Part shown: positions 20,857 through 30,002 of the stretch, in pieces
Layout: each line of letters starts with the position of its first letter
Numbering within the stretch: the stretch's first letter is position 1
Assembly: GCF_001187845.1 (NCBI RefSeq)
Contig: NZ_CP012160.1
Coordinates: 2,542,001 to 2,606,000 of the forward strand
Direction of reading: 5' to 3'
Length of the DNA stretch: 64,000 nt
From: Octadecabacter temperatus
GTDB lineage: Bacteria > Pseudomonadota > Alphaproteobacteria > Rhodobacterales > Rhodobacteraceae
Made by a program: the position numbers and the translations under genes
The notes under the pieces: model-generated
Told to the model about the DNA's origin: nothing
Seen by the model: the letters and a program-made list of their open reading frames with translations, nothing else
The model's database searches: none

Positions 20857-21636
20857 TTATTCAGCAAGCAGTTGCCATTTAACACCGAGCTCATCGAAGA
20901 AGCCCTGTTCCTGCTTAAGCGTGATCCATGTGTTCACATAGTTGATCCAAACTTGGTCATCTTGCGGCAAAAGCATCGCGATCGGCGTTGGGGAACGCGC
21001 TTCTGCGACTGGAACGATCATCAGCTGTTCGTATTGGGCAACCAGTTGGTTTGCTTCAACGTTCGATGTGATGTTGGCATCGGCACGCCCCGCTAGAACC
21101 TCTTGGAAGTCACGGGCTGGGGCTTCGACGATCCGGTGCTCGGCGTCAGGAAAGTACTGACGAACCTGTGTCTCTTGGGTTGTGCCTAGTGTTGCGGCGA
21201 CAGAAACATCAGGGTTGTTGAGATCATCCCAAGATGTGAAGCGCTCTGCGTTCTCGCGCAGTGTCAAAGGGACGGTCGCCAATGAGAAATAGCTGTCAGA
21301 GTAACCAGCCGCTTTCGCACGTGCTGGTGATACGGATGCGGATCCTGTGATGTGGTATTGGCCGGCCGTAACGCCACTGACCAGTGTTTTCCAATCCGTA
21401 GCCACGAATTCGACTTCGACACCCAGATCGGCGGCAAGTTCTGTCATTACGTCGATGTCATAACCAACATAGGAATTTGTGGCGACATCGCGCATTGTCA
21501 TTGGGTTCCAATCGCCCGTCGTGCCGACCTTTAGCACGCCTTCGCTTAGGATTTCATTGAGTGCGGATTGTGCTGACGCGGCTACCGCGCTTGTCGCCAG
21601 CAAAACGGTCGTTGCGGCAATTTTGAAAAATTTCAT
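20857..21636 (-). CDS. Amino-acid ABC transporter periplasmic substrate-binding protein
   Basis: Family-3 solute-binding protein, 259 residues, with signal peptide MKFFKIAATTVLLATSAVAASAQ. The ATG at 21636 is preceded by GAGGGAAG. Typical features are LKVGTTGDWNPMT after the signal, GYDIDVMTELAADLGVE, and the hinge region SPARAKAAGYSDSYF with the amino-acid-binding Arg. It resembles the cyclohexadienyl-dehydratase-like branch, so catalytic activity cannot be excluded. It is divergent from the ATPase and permease genes at 21758-23264, which complete a polar amino-acid importer. Ligand unknown. Confidence 0.88.
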   Translation of the reverse strand: MKFFKIAATTVLLATSAVAASAQSALNEILSEGVLKVGTTGDWNPMTMRDVATNSYVGYDIDVMTELAADLGVEVEFVATDWKTLVSGVTAGQYHITGSASVSPARAKAAGYSDSYFSLATVPLTLRENAERFTSWDDLNNPDVSVAATLGTTQETQVRQYFPDAEHRIVEAPARDFQEVLAGRADANITSNVEANQLVAQYEQLMIVPVAEARSPTPIAMLLPQDDQVWINYVNTWITLKQEQGFFDELGVKWQLLAE

Positions 21637-21757
21637 GGGTCTTCCCTCTTGGAGTAACATTCGAGATCTAATTTGCCACTTGTTAGAAGCAATGCAAAGA
21701 TTGACGTCGGTCCAATTGCACTATTTCAGGCTTCCGCCGCCCCAAAAAGGAAATTCC

Positions 21758-22519
21758 ATGACGAATGATAACGCGCCTATGGTCGAACCCGTGATCAAAA
21801 TGCGCGATGTTTCTAAGTTTTATGGTGATTTTCAAGCCCTGAAGGCCGTCAATTTGGATGTCGCGCAGGGGGAACGCATGGTGATTTGCGGCCCATCAGG
21901 ATCGGGAAAATCGACCCTGATCCGCTGTATTAACCGACTTGAGGCGCATGAAAGCGGTCACATTAACGTTAACGGTATCGAGTTGACAGATAATTCAGAA
22001 AGCCACGACCAGATTCGAGGTGCGGTCGGGATGGTGTTCCAGCAGTTCAATCTGTTCCCGCATCTAACGGTTCTCGAAAACCTCACCCTTGGCCCGCGAC
22101 GTGTTCTGAACCTCTCAGACGCAGAGGCAAACGCACGGGCCATGACCTATCTAGAACGGGTGCGTATTCCTGACCAAGCCGATAAATACCCTCGCCAACT
22201 GTCGGGTGGTCAGCAACAGCGCGTCGCGATTGCTCGCGCGTTATGCATGGACTCAAAGATACTGCTTTTCGACGAGCCGACATCGGCCCTGGATCCTGAA
22301 ATGATCGCAGAAGTCTTGGATGTTATGACCGAGCTTGCCTCATCGGGGATGACAATGATTGTTGTGACCCACGAGATGGGCTTTGCGCGCAAAGTGGCGG
22401 ATACAATGGTGTTTATGGATCAAGGTGAAATCGTCGAGATCGGCCCGCCTGATCAGGTCTTCACCGCGCCAAAGTCGCAACGTTTTGCGACGTTCCTCAA
22501 ACAAATCTTGCAACACTGA
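21758..22519 (+). CDS. Polar amino-acid ABC transporter ATP-binding protein (GlnQ/HisP type)
   Basis: Cytoplasmic ATPase of 253 residues. The ATG at 21758 follows AAAAGGAAATTCC; earlier in-frame starts lie in the divergent promoter region. Walker A is GPSGSGKSTLIRCINRLE, the Q-loop is VFQQFNLFPHLTVLENL, the signature LSGGQQQRVAIARAL, Walker B ILLFDEPTSALDPEM, and the switch His lies in VVTHEMGFA. All motifs are intact. One base separates its stop from the permease ATG, and the divergent binding-protein gene completes the importer. Confidence 0.94.
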   Translation: MTNDNAPMVEPVIKMRDVSKFYGDFQALKAVNLDVAQGERMVICGPSGSGKSTLIRCINRLEAHESGHINVNGIELTDNSESHDQIRGAVGMVFQQFNLFPHLTVLENLTLGPRRVLNLSDAEANARAMTYLERVRIPDQADKYPRQLSGGQQQRVAIARALCMDSKILLFDEPTSALDPEMIAEVLDVMTELASSGMTMIVVTHEMGFARKVADTMVFMDQGEIVEIGPPDQVFTAPKSQRFATFLKQILQH

Positions 22520-22520
22520 G

Positions 22521-23264
22521 ATGTCCCGCATGAAATGTATCGCGTTATTCGCCACCTTGTTACTGCTCACAGGATGCTCTGGAAACTGGGGCTGGTATGT
22601 GGTTGATCCAACCACGCCTAAGGGCTTGATCAACCTCAAGTTCATGCTCTCAGGGATGTATTACACGATCTTGTTGTCTGTCACGGCAATCTCGATTTCT
22701 GTGATTGTCGGGCTGCTCGTGGCGTTACCCGGATTGTCCGAAAAGAAAGGCTGGCGCAGGTTCAATCGCACCTACGTGGAAATTGTGCGCGCCGTACCGA
22801 TCCTTGTGCTGATCTTATGGGTCTACTACGGTCTACCTGCGCTGTCGGGCATCACATTAAACGTGTTTTGGGCCGGTGTTTTGGCCTTGGCTTTATCAGA
22901 CAGTGCATTTCAAGCCGAGATTTTCCGCGGAGGCATTCAATCGATCGCCCGCGGGCAATATGAAGCGGCGAAATCTGTGTCGTTAAATTATAGCGATACA
23001 ATGCGTTTTGTGATCCTGCCTCAAGCGATCCGGCGTATCTTGCCCGCATTAGGCAATCAGCTGGTCTACATGCTGAAGATGTCGTCGCTTGTGTCAGTCA
23101 TTGGAATGCAGGAATTAACCCGCAAAGCAAATGAACTGTCGGTTTCAGAATACCGACCTTTGGAAATATACACGGTGCTTGTGCTAGAATATCTTGTGTT
23201 GATCCTTGTTGTATCGGCCTTTGTCCGGCGCTTGGAACGGCGGATGCAAGTAGCAGAAGCGTGA
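22521..23264 (+). CDS. Amino-acid ABC transporter permease (HisM/GlnP type)
   Basis: Inner-membrane permease of 247 residues with five or so helices and the EAA loop YEAAKSVSLNYSDTMRFVILP near residue 155. The N-terminus is odd: MKCIALFATLLLLTGCSGNWGW looks like a lipoprotein signal with lipobox LTGC, followed by a short periplasmic stretch before TM1 at about 45. A start at 22530 instead of 22521 would keep this feature. Its stop overlaps the GTG start of the MATE gene (GTGA). Confidence 0.9.
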   Translation: MSRMKCIALFATLLLLTGCSGNWGWYVVDPTTPKGLINLKFMLSGMYYTILLSVTAISISVIVGLLVALPGLSEKKGWRRFNRTYVEIVRAVPILVLILWVYYGLPALSGITLNVFWAGVLALALSDSAFQAEIFRGGIQSIARGQYEAAKSVSLNYSDTMRFVILPQAIRRILPALGNQLVYMLKMSSLVSVIGMQELTRKANELSVSEYRPLEIYTVLVLEYLVLILVVSAFVRRLERRMQVAEA

Positions 23265-24673
23265 GTATTACACGCGATCTAGACCTGACCCAAGGCCCGC
23301 TGCTACCTCATTTTCGCGCTCTTGCTGTACCTGCGGCGTTCGGGATGTTGTTTTCGACGCTGTATAACTTAGTCGATGTTTATTGGGCGGGGCGCCTGTC
23401 AACCGAGGCGCAAGCTGGCCTCGCAATCGGGTTCCAAGCGTTCTTTATCATGATGGCTATCGGTTTCGGGCTGGGTGCTGCAATGTCTGCGCTTGTTAGC
23501 AACGCCAAAGGATCGCGTGACACCAGCAGTGTGCGAGCTTTCGCTTTACAAGGCATCGCCTTCGGGGTCATCGCGACGCTTATCTTGATGGTTCTCGGAT
23601 GGATCGTCGGCCCTTACCTGATTGCCCTCGTGTCTGAACCTGGCGGATACCGCGATGCCGCAACGGGTTATTTCAATTGGCTCGTCTTGTCACTGCCCGG
23701 TTTTTTCTTGGCTTACGGTGCAAACGGCATCCTACAAGCGCATGGCGACACGGTAACGTTGCAACGCGGTTTGATCGTTGCGTTTTTCGCGAACGTCGTT
23801 CTCAATCCGTTGCTTATGTTCGGTGTGCCCGGCATCTGGGACGGTATGGGCTTTAACGGCATCGCGCTGTCCACCGTGATCAGCCAAACGGGGGTGATGC
23901 TATGGGTGTTGCGCGGTGTTTTCGCCCTTGATGTGTTGCGCGATGCAAGGCTCGCCGAACTGCGCCCCAACGCCACGAAATTCCGACAGATCACCGCCCA
24001 GCTATTGCCGGCAAGCACCGCTATGATGGTGATGTTTATCTCGGGTTTTGTGGTTCAATACGCGTTGAAGGGGTTTGGTGAAGACGCAATCGCAGCCTAC
24101 GGCGTGGCCCTGCGCATCGAACAAATTCTGCTGCTTCCGGTCTTGGGGATGACGGGTGCGTTGCTTCCCATCATCGGTCAGAGCTTTGGAGCCTCGGATC
24201 ACCAACGGGTCAAGGATGCGCTGTTTTTGTGTTGGAAAATCGGCTCTGCAATGTCGGTGTTTGCAATGCCTCTTTTATGGTTTGGCGGACGATACGCGAT
24301 GGGGCTTTTTACCGAAAACCCAGCCGTGATCGATATTGGTGCCAGCTATCTTTTGGTCGATGGTTTTCTTTTTCCCATCTACATGATGCTCTTTGCAATT
24401 AATTCCTTTCTACAAGGTCTCAAACGTCCGATCTGGACACTTTGGATCAGTGTCTACCGACAAGGTGTCGGCGTAGCCTTATTCATTTGGCTCTATGTCG
24501 GCGTGTTTGGCTTGGACGTGTGGGGCGTTTGGTTTGGGATCGGGACGGCTGTTAGTACAGGCTGGATTGTAGCGCTGCTCGTTGCTCGCCGTGTTGCAAA
24601 CCAAGAGATTGCAAAATCGTTGGCAACCGCCAATGTTAGGCGCTCAGACACTCACTCAACATTACCACCCTGA
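23261..24673 (+). CDS. MATE-family multidrug/solute exporter
   Basis: Inner-membrane antiporter of 470 residues with twelve hydrophobic helices in two MatE repeats (about 15-175 and 235-400). LPHFRALAVPAAFGMLFSTL opens repeat one, and NLVDVYWAGRLS is the usual TM1-TM2 region. The GTG start overlaps the permease stop by four bases, so it is translated with the amino-acid importer, an unusual pairing. Import genes followed by an exporter could reflect export of a metabolite of the imported compound, but this is inference. It could export drugs, Na+-coupled or H+-coupled. Confidence 0.9.
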   Translation: MSITRDLDLTQGPLLPHFRALAVPAAFGMLFSTLYNLVDVYWAGRLSTEAQAGLAIGFQAFFIMMAIGFGLGAAMSALVSNAKGSRDTSSVRAFALQGIAFGVIATLILMVLGWIVGPYLIALVSEPGGYRDAATGYFNWLVLSLPGFFLAYGANGILQAHGDTVTLQRGLIVAFFANVVLNPLLMFGVPGIWDGMGFNGIALSTVISQTGVMLWVLRGVFALDVLRDARLAELRPNATKFRQITAQLLPASTAMMVMFISGFVVQYALKGFGEDAIAAYGVALRIEQILLLPVLGMTGALLPIIGQSFGASDHQRVKDALFLCWKIGSAMSVFAMPLLWFGGRYAMGLFTENPAVIDIGASYLLVDGFLFPIYMMLFAINSFLQGLKRPIWTLWISVYRQGVGVALFIWLYVGVFGLDVWGVWFGIGTAVSTGWIVALLVARRVANQEIAKSLATANVRRSDTHSTLPP

Positions 24674-25077
24674 TAACATCGCCAAGCATCTTGGCAATGA
24701 GGCTCAGGGTTTGTTGTCAGTCCAAAATCCATCAAAGAAGACCGTCTCGGTTAGGCTTTGGGGTCATCATAGTCGGCTCTTGAAAAGGAATGCCCCAACT
24801 CCACCGGAATGTCTGTATTTGTTGGATGTCTGATACATTATTGCACCCGCAGCGAAGGTCCGCTTCCCGCCCTTGGTGTCAGCTTAGACGACACACATTA
24901 GCATTGGTAGGTTCCGGCGATTGCGCCCTCCCGCAACCAACACTAATTCGTAAGTTTTTGCAAAGGCTTGAGTTTTTACACTCCTGCGCTTCTTGCATCT
25001 CTCCCGTTTTGCTCAGTCCAGAAATAAGATCATACACACGAGACTGATACGTAGCTTCCATCTTTGGGTGGATGGGC
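24674..25077. other. Gene-free gap with repeat copy 2
   Basis: No gene seen. A short hairpin GCCAAG-CAT-CTTGGC lies at 24681-24695 just after the MATE stop, without a T-run. The dispersed repeat is at 24843-24872. The minus-strand frame across 24879-25217 overlaps the end of the GST gene and has no family features, so I do not call it. Confidence 0.6.
24843..24872 (+). repeat. Dispersed intergenic repeat, copy 2 (best preserved)
   Basis: Thirty bases containing CCGCAGCGAAGGTCCGC. By eye it matches the inverse copy at 33637-33666 at 28 of 30 positions, although the two sit in unrelated gaps 8.8 kb apart. Confidence 0.7.
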
Positions 25078-25854
25078 TCAGGTGCTGATGTGTGCGAAAG
25101 CTTTGCTTCGGGTGCCGTTGGGCAGAACCTTATAGCGTTCGCTGACACGCGTTCCGGGGTAAAACGTGTTGGCAAAGCTTTCGCGTTGTTCAACGTCAGT
25201 CCACCAGCGTTGCACACATTTGGACACGGTCACCATGTCGCCCAATCCAATATCTCGCATTCGGTCTATTGTTGGGATCACGCAAATATCGGCAAGCGTT
25301 AAGTCGTCACCACACAGAAAGCGGTTTGTCGTCAACGCCTGCTCCATGCGCGTGATGGTCTGCTGCAATTGCCCCAGAGAGGCCTCATATCGCGCGTCGT
25401 TGAACCCCTCTCGCCCCATTTCCTGATAAAAGCCTTTTCGCAGGGGACGGCGGTTTGCTTCGTCCTCTAGCTCTTGGTCGCTAAGATCGATCCGTAGCTG
25501 ACGAAACACCTTGTTGAAGGATGGCACGCGGATTGCCGTTGTCGGTACTTCTTCTAAATACCGCATCCAACTGCGCATGTTTGCGCGCGCAACGGGGGCG
25601 GTTGGGCTCAGCTTGTTATTGGGAAAAACATCGTCGAGGTATTCAACAATCACCGAACTGTCGAGAATGGGGTGACCATCATGCACCAATGTCGGCACCA
25701 CGCCGTTCGGATTGATCGCCAGATATTCAGGGGTGAGATGATCGCCCCTCCAGAACTCCATTTCGGTGGTGTCAAAGGTCAGCCCCTTTTCAAACAAAGC
25801 CAACCGTACTTTTTGAGAACAGGTCGAATATGCGCTGTGATAGAGATGTAGCAT
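25078..25854 (-). CDS. Glutathione S-transferase family protein
   Basis: Soluble 258-residue protein. The ATG at 25854 gives MLHLYHSAYSTCSQKVRLAL, a thioredoxin-like N-domain with the S/C-x-x-x motif at residues about 9-12, followed by NPNGVVPTLVHDG (cis-Pro) and the DSSVIVEYLDD glutathione-binding motif. The helical C-domain covers about 90-240. It follows dctM by two bases and is the last gene of the TRAP/CoA-ligase operon. In that context it may be a glutathione-dependent isomerase or lyase of the pathway rather than a detoxifier, as maleylacetoacetate isomerase is; this is inference. Confidence 0.88.
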   Translation of the reverse strand: MLHLYHSAYSTCSQKVRLALFEKGLTFDTTEMEFWRGDHLTPEYLAINPNGVVPTLVHDGHPILDSSVIVEYLDDVFPNNKLSPTAPVARANMRSWMRYLEEVPTTAIRVPSFNKVFRQLRIDLSDQELEDEANRRPLRKGFYQEMGREGFNDARYEASLGQLQQTITRMEQALTTNRFLCGDDLTLADICVIPTIDRMRDIGLGDMVTVSKCVQRWWTDVEQRESFANTFYPGTRVSERYKVLPNGTRSKAFAHIST

Positions 25855-25856
25855 TT

Positions 25857-27158
25857 TTAAAGCAGTCCGATTGCGATCCAAGGGAACGCCATGACGAGGC
25901 CCAAAACAATCAACATCATAAGGACGAACGGCGCAGCTCCCATAAAGATATCGAAAAGAGACACGTCGTCGTCGTCGAGCGCGGCCTTAATGACAAACAC
26001 CGATAACCCAAAGGGCGGGGTCAGAAGACCGATTTCAATTGCGATCAGTGTCACGATACCAAACCAAATCAGGTCGATCGCCTGTGCTTCGATAACGGGC
26101 AACATCAACGGCACCACGATCAGCATGATGGACGATGAATCAAGGATCATACCTAGAAAAATCACGACCACGACATAGGCCAGCAAGATCATTAGGACGC
26201 TGAAATTTCCGCTTGTCGCCAGTTCGCCCAAGCCGCGCGGTAGGCCCGTGAACGCCAGCATGCGCGAATACATTTGCGCGGCGATGATTAATAGGCAGAC
26301 GGCCGCCGTGACAAGACCCGTTTCCACAAGAACTGTGCGCAATGAAGAAAGGGTGAACCTACGCATACACAAACCTAACAGGAACGCGCCGAGTGCGCCT
26401 ACGGCTCCAGCCTCTACTGGTGTGAAGAAGCCTGTATAAATACCGCCGAGAACCAACAGGATCAGTCCAGCGATTGGACCGGCTTTCTTCAAAAGCGTGA
26501 GAGAGGTCATTGGCGTATGTGTATCGTCGATTTCACCGACAAATCCGGGGTACCATTTTGCCATGATGTAAATGCCTGTGGCAAATACCAGCGCCAGTAA
26601 AATACCAGGTCCGATGCCTGCAATAAACAGGTCTCCGATGCTGGATTCTGTCAAGATCCCGAACAGGATCAACAACAGAGATGGCGGGATCAACATTCCT
26701 AAAACCGAGGACCCTGCGACAATGCCCGTCGCGAAGCGCGCTGAATAGCCGTGGCGACGCATTTGAGGGACGGCGATCTTGGTGAATACGGCCGCCGAAG
26801 CGATCGAAACGCCAGTAATCGCGGCAAAAATTGCGTTGGCCCCTACGGTTCCAATGCCAAGCCCGCCTTTAATCCGATTGAACAGACTATTGGCAACATC
26901 GAACGCATCGCGCCCGAACCCTGCCTGGGAAACAAGAAAACCCATTAAAACAAAGACAGGTATTACGCCGAAAAAGTAACTGGCGACGGCGTCATTTGCC
27001 GCCAGACCAACCATCTTTGCGGCCAATTCCGGGTTCCCTCGGATAGCCCAGACACCCGCGAAGGATGCCAACATAAGCGCGAATGGCACTGCCATCCCCA
27101 ACATGACAAGTAGCCCCATTCCAGCCAGTGCCAACATGCCGATTTCAATAGGGGACAT
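25857..27158 (-). CDS. dctM: TRAP transporter large permease (DctM)
   Basis: Twelve-helix membrane subunit of a Na+-driven TRAP transporter, 433 residues. DctM features are FALMLASFAGVW at the N-terminus, AAITGVSIASAAVFTKIAVPQMRRHGYS, GSSVLGMLIPPSLLLILFG, and LLTPPFGLSVFVIKAA near the C-terminus. It directly abuts dctQ upstream and the GST gene downstream. With DctP and DctQ it imports a carboxylic acid that the operon's CoA ligase probably activates. Confidence 0.95.
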   Translation of the reverse strand: MSPIEIGMLALAGMGLLVMLGMAVPFALMLASFAGVWAIRGNPELAAKMVGLAANDAVASYFFGVIPVFVLMGFLVSQAGFGRDAFDVANSLFNRIKGGLGIGTVGANAIFAAITGVSIASAAVFTKIAVPQMRRHGYSARFATGIVAGSSVLGMLIPPSLLLILFGILTESSIGDLFIAGIGPGILLALVFATGIYIMAKWYPGFVGEIDDTHTPMTSLTLLKKAGPIAGLILLVLGGIYTGFFTPVEAGAVGALGAFLLGLCMRRFTLSSLRTVLVETGLVTAAVCLLIIAAQMYSRMLAFTGLPRGLGELATSGNFSVLMILLAYVVVVIFLGMILDSSSIMLIVVPLMLPVIEAQAIDLIWFGIVTLIAIEIGLLTPPFGLSVFVIKAALDDDDVSLFDIFMGAAPFVLMMLIVLGLVMAFPWIAIGLL

Positions 27159-27683
27159 TTATTTCTCCCAGCGACGGATCAATCCCGCCAACAATTGTAA
27201 GATGAGCATTGCGCTGCCAATCAGGACGGCCAGCTTGATTGGCCAGACCGGAGCCGTGAAATCACCAATAGAGCCGATGAATTCGTTGCGCTCCCACGCT
27301 TTAAGAAAGATTGGCAAGGTTGCGTAAAACACGATTCCCGTGATCACCATTCCTAAAAAATCTAAGATAGTTCCCAACACACGTGCGGCGGTTGGAGAGG
27401 CTTTCGCCAATGCATCAGAAATCGCCGTACTTTGCGGGATACGACCTTCGCGCAGGGCTTGCGGTGCCTGCAGGAATACAATTCCAACGATACAAAGTGT
27501 CACGATCTCAGGCACGCCTGATAACGGTGCGTTAGCGGCGTTTCGACTGATGACATCAACACAAACGATCGAGGCAACCACCACGATCAACGAAGACCCG
27601 ATAACATTTAGCGTTTGGGTCAGCGTGTTAAGAAGTTGCAGCGCGAGACCCTCGCGCTGCTTTGGTTTTTCGTCGAGTGTCAT
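27159..27683 (-). CDS. dctQ: TRAP transporter small permease (DctQ)
   Basis: Four-helix subunit of 174 residues. The ATG at 27683 (MTLDEKPKQREGLAL) overlaps the dctP stop in ATGA, so the two are coupled. Helices lie at about residues 25-45, 55-75, 100-120 and 140-160. VCVDVISRNAANAPLSGVPEI is the DctQ motif region. It bridges DctM and the binding protein. Confidence 0.92.
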   Translation of the reverse strand: MTLDEKPKQREGLALQLLNTLTQTLNVIGSSLIVVVASIVCVDVISRNAANAPLSGVPEIVTLCIVGIVFLQAPQALREGRIPQSTAISDALAKASPTAARVLGTILDFLGMVITGIVFYATLPIFLKAWERNEFIGSIGDFTAPVWPIKLAVLIGSAMLILQLLAGLIRRWEK

Positions 27684-28738
27684 TGTGCATCCCAAGTGCG
27701 CAGTGGTTCTGCACCTGCGGCGCGCATTGCGTCCATATAGGCGTTCAGAACTGCGGTGCCGGAACGTCCACGTTCGTCCAGTTCAGCGGCCCACGTCTGC
27801 GCTGCATCGTCCATCCCATCGGCCCAAGCTTGGTTGTCTGCCGGAGAAATTTCGACCACCGTCACGCCAAGTTCATCGAACTGCGCATAGGCAGCTTCAA
27901 CCGCAGCCTCGAGGTCGTCAAGGTACCAAGCTCCAGCAGCATCTGCGCCAGCACTAAGAGCCTCAACCACTTCTGCAGGTTGGTCTTCGATCCAGTCGGA
28001 ATTTACGCAAAGACCACCAGCGAACTGTGCACCAAAACGTGCACGGGTGACGTGGGGTGCAACTTCATACAGACGACTTGGGATTGCGGCAGAAGCAAAT
28101 AGGAAAGCCCCTTCGTAAACGCCATTCTGGATTTCGTTGTAGAAGGTCGTCAGGTTACCGGCGACACCCACGGCACCCGTACCAGCCAACCAGTTCAGGT
28201 TCGGTCCGGCGCCAGAGATCCGACGTCCGTCTAGATCCTGCGGCGTGTTGATCGGGAAATTCGACATGATGAAATAGTCATCAAGAATGACCGGTGCACC
28301 AATATAAGTGACGCCGTTTTCGGTATAGCCAGCCGTCATTGCAGGTTCGTTTTCATGCAAATCCGCCATAACATTGGCGATCACGCGCGAGTCTGTGGAT
28401 ACAAACGGTGTATAATAAGTGACATTTGGCTCGGCCAACTTGGCAGGGTCAAAGACGCTGAGGCAAACCCCAATCTCGGCTAAGCCACTTTCAACGGTCT
28501 CAAGCTCTTCCCCGACACCGGCGATTGCGCCGCCATATTGTGTCTGGAACGCTACGCTATGACCTTGAGCCTCCAGCGCCTCAGTGGCGACAGGAATAAA
28601 GGCTTCGTCGATCATACGGACCCATCGAAAAACGGACGGATGCCCTGTTACGACAGTCAGGTTGTAATCTTCCGCAAAACTTGCGGTTGGCAGTATCGCC
28701 ATTGTGGTGATTGCTGCGGTCAAAGTTGATTTAAACAT
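27680..28738 (-). CDS. dctP: TRAP transporter solute-binding protein (DctP)
   Basis: Periplasmic binding protein of 352 residues with signal peptide MFKSTLTAAITTMAILPTASFA. GGGAGGAACTA precedes the ATG at 28738. The fold is DctP-like (LTVVTGHPSVFRWVRMIDE, DLDGRRISGAGPNLNWLAGTG, NEIQNGVYEGAFL), but it has two cysteines (GVCLSV, GGLCVN) not typical of the family. The ligand is not predictable. The operon suggests a 3-oxo or other short carboxylate, perhaps aromatic-derived. Confidence 0.9.
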   Translation of the reverse strand: MFKSTLTAAITTMAILPTASFAEDYNLTVVTGHPSVFRWVRMIDEAFIPVATEALEAQGHSVAFQTQYGGAIAGVGEELETVESGLAEIGVCLSVFDPAKLAEPNVTYYTPFVSTDSRVIANVMADLHENEPAMTAGYTENGVTYIGAPVILDDYFIMSNFPINTPQDLDGRRISGAGPNLNWLAGTGAVGVAGNLTTFYNEIQNGVYEGAFLFASAAIPSRLYEVAPHVTRARFGAQFAGGLCVNSDWIEDQPAEVVEALSAGADAAGAWYLDDLEAAVEAAYAQFDELGVTVVEISPADNQAWADGMDDAAQTWAAELDERGRSGTAVLNAYMDAMRAAGAEPLRTWDAQ

Positions 28739-28760
28739 TAGTTCCTCCCGGTTTTTAGTT

Positions 28761-30002
28761 TTAGAGTCGTTCTATGATAATTGCTGGCGCCATCCCCCCC
28801 GCTGCGCACATGGTAATCAATGCATAGCGGCCACCGGATCGTTCCAATTCGTCAAGCGCCGTACCAATCAGAATCGCGCCAGTGGCTCCGATTGGGTGCC
28901 CAAGGGCAATGGCGCCGCCGTTGATGTTAACTTTAGAACGGTCCAAGTTCAGATCACGGATCGCTTTTTCGGGAACGACAGCAAAAGCCTCGTTTATCTC
29001 GAAAACGTCGATATCCGCTATTGAAAGCCCCGCTTTGTCCAGCACCTTGCGGATGGCCGGTACTGGAGCGTTGAGCATGAGAGTCGGGCAGTCGCCGATG
29101 TTTGCTGTCGCCACAACGCGTGCCCGTGGTTTTAAACGATTGCGTTCTGAATAACGCTCAGATGCAAGAAGGACTGCGCCCGCTCCATCAACAATACCAG
29201 AGGCATTTCCGGCATGGTGCACCCATGTCATCTTATCGCGTAGGTCCGGGTATTTCTGATAGATCATATCGCCAAATGTAGCGCCATCAGGCCCAATCTC
29301 GGCTCGCGCAACCCTTTTGAAAATCGCGGGTAAAGACGCAAGTGTGTCTGCCGTTGTGCCGGGGCGTGGAAATTCATCGCGGTCCAACGCGACAGACCCA
29401 TCATCGTTAAGCACGGGCACTATAGCGTTGTGAAAGCGCCCTTCCTTGATTGCCATATCCGCACGCACTTGCGACGTAACCGCGAGTGCATCTACGGCAG
29501 TCCGGTCAATCCTTTCCAATGTCGCGATTGCATCGGCAGAAACGCCTTGTTGCGATTGCGGGTGCTGCGCACGCAGAACAAGGTTTTCACTATCCAGTTG
29601 CGTGTTCCCGACAAGTTCGGGGTGAATACGCGTATGGCTCATCATTTCGCTGCCGCCACAGACGACCAAATCTTCCATGCCAGACATGACCTGCGCCGCA
29701 CCAAGGCTGACGGTTGTAATGCCGGTGCCGCAGAAACGGTCTAGGGTCATGCCGCTGGAACGTTCATCAAAACCCGCTTCTAATGCCGCCATCCGGCCTA
29801 AATTGTGGCCCTGCAATCCACGCTGCACCGAGGTGCCCCAAATCACGTCATCTACATGACTGGTATCGATGTCATTTCGTTCGGCTAATGCGCGAAGAAC
29901 TGTAGACCCCAACCTATGCGGATGCAGATGCGACAGGGCACCTTTTGGTGCCTTGCCAATCGCGCGCGGCGTACGGACGGCATCAATTATGAAAGCGTCC
30001 AT
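28761..30002 (-). CDS. Acetyl-CoA acetyltransferase / 3-ketoacyl-CoA thiolase
   Basis: Cleaves a 3-oxoacyl-CoA with CoA to acetyl-CoA plus a shortened acyl-CoA, or runs in reverse. The 413-residue protein has the nucleophile Cys91 in DRFCGTG, the NEAFAV motif near 320, His in GGAIALGHPIGATG near 358, and the second Cys in MCAAGGMAPA near 395. Its ATG is overlapped by the stop of the upstream CoA ligase (TGATG). This couples ligase and thiolase: acid + CoA, then thiolysis. Acetoacetate would give two acetyl-CoA. Confidence 0.93.
   Translation of the reverse strand: MDAFIIDAVRTPRAIGKAPKGALSHLHPHRLGSTVLRALAERNDIDTSHVDDVIWGTSVQRGLQGHNLGRMAALEAGFDERSSGMTLDRFCGTGITTVSLGAAQVMSGMEDLVVCGGSEMMSHTRIHPELVGNTQLDSENLVLRAQHPQSQQGVSADAIATLERIDRTAVDALAVTSQVRADMAIKEGRFHNAIVPVLNDDGSVALDRDEFPRPGTTADTLASLPAIFKRVARAEIGPDGATFGDMIYQKYPDLRDKMTWVHHAGNASGIVDGAGAVLLASERYSERNRLKPRARVVATANIGDCPTLMLNAPVPAIRKVLDKAGLSIADIDVFEINEAFAVVPEKAIRDLNLDRSKVNINGGAIALGHPIGATGAILIGTALDELERSGGRYALITMCAAGGMAPAIIIERL

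Noticed and set aside
24879..25217. 112-codon minus-strand frame
   Set aside because: Overlaps the end of the GST gene out of frame and shows no family features.
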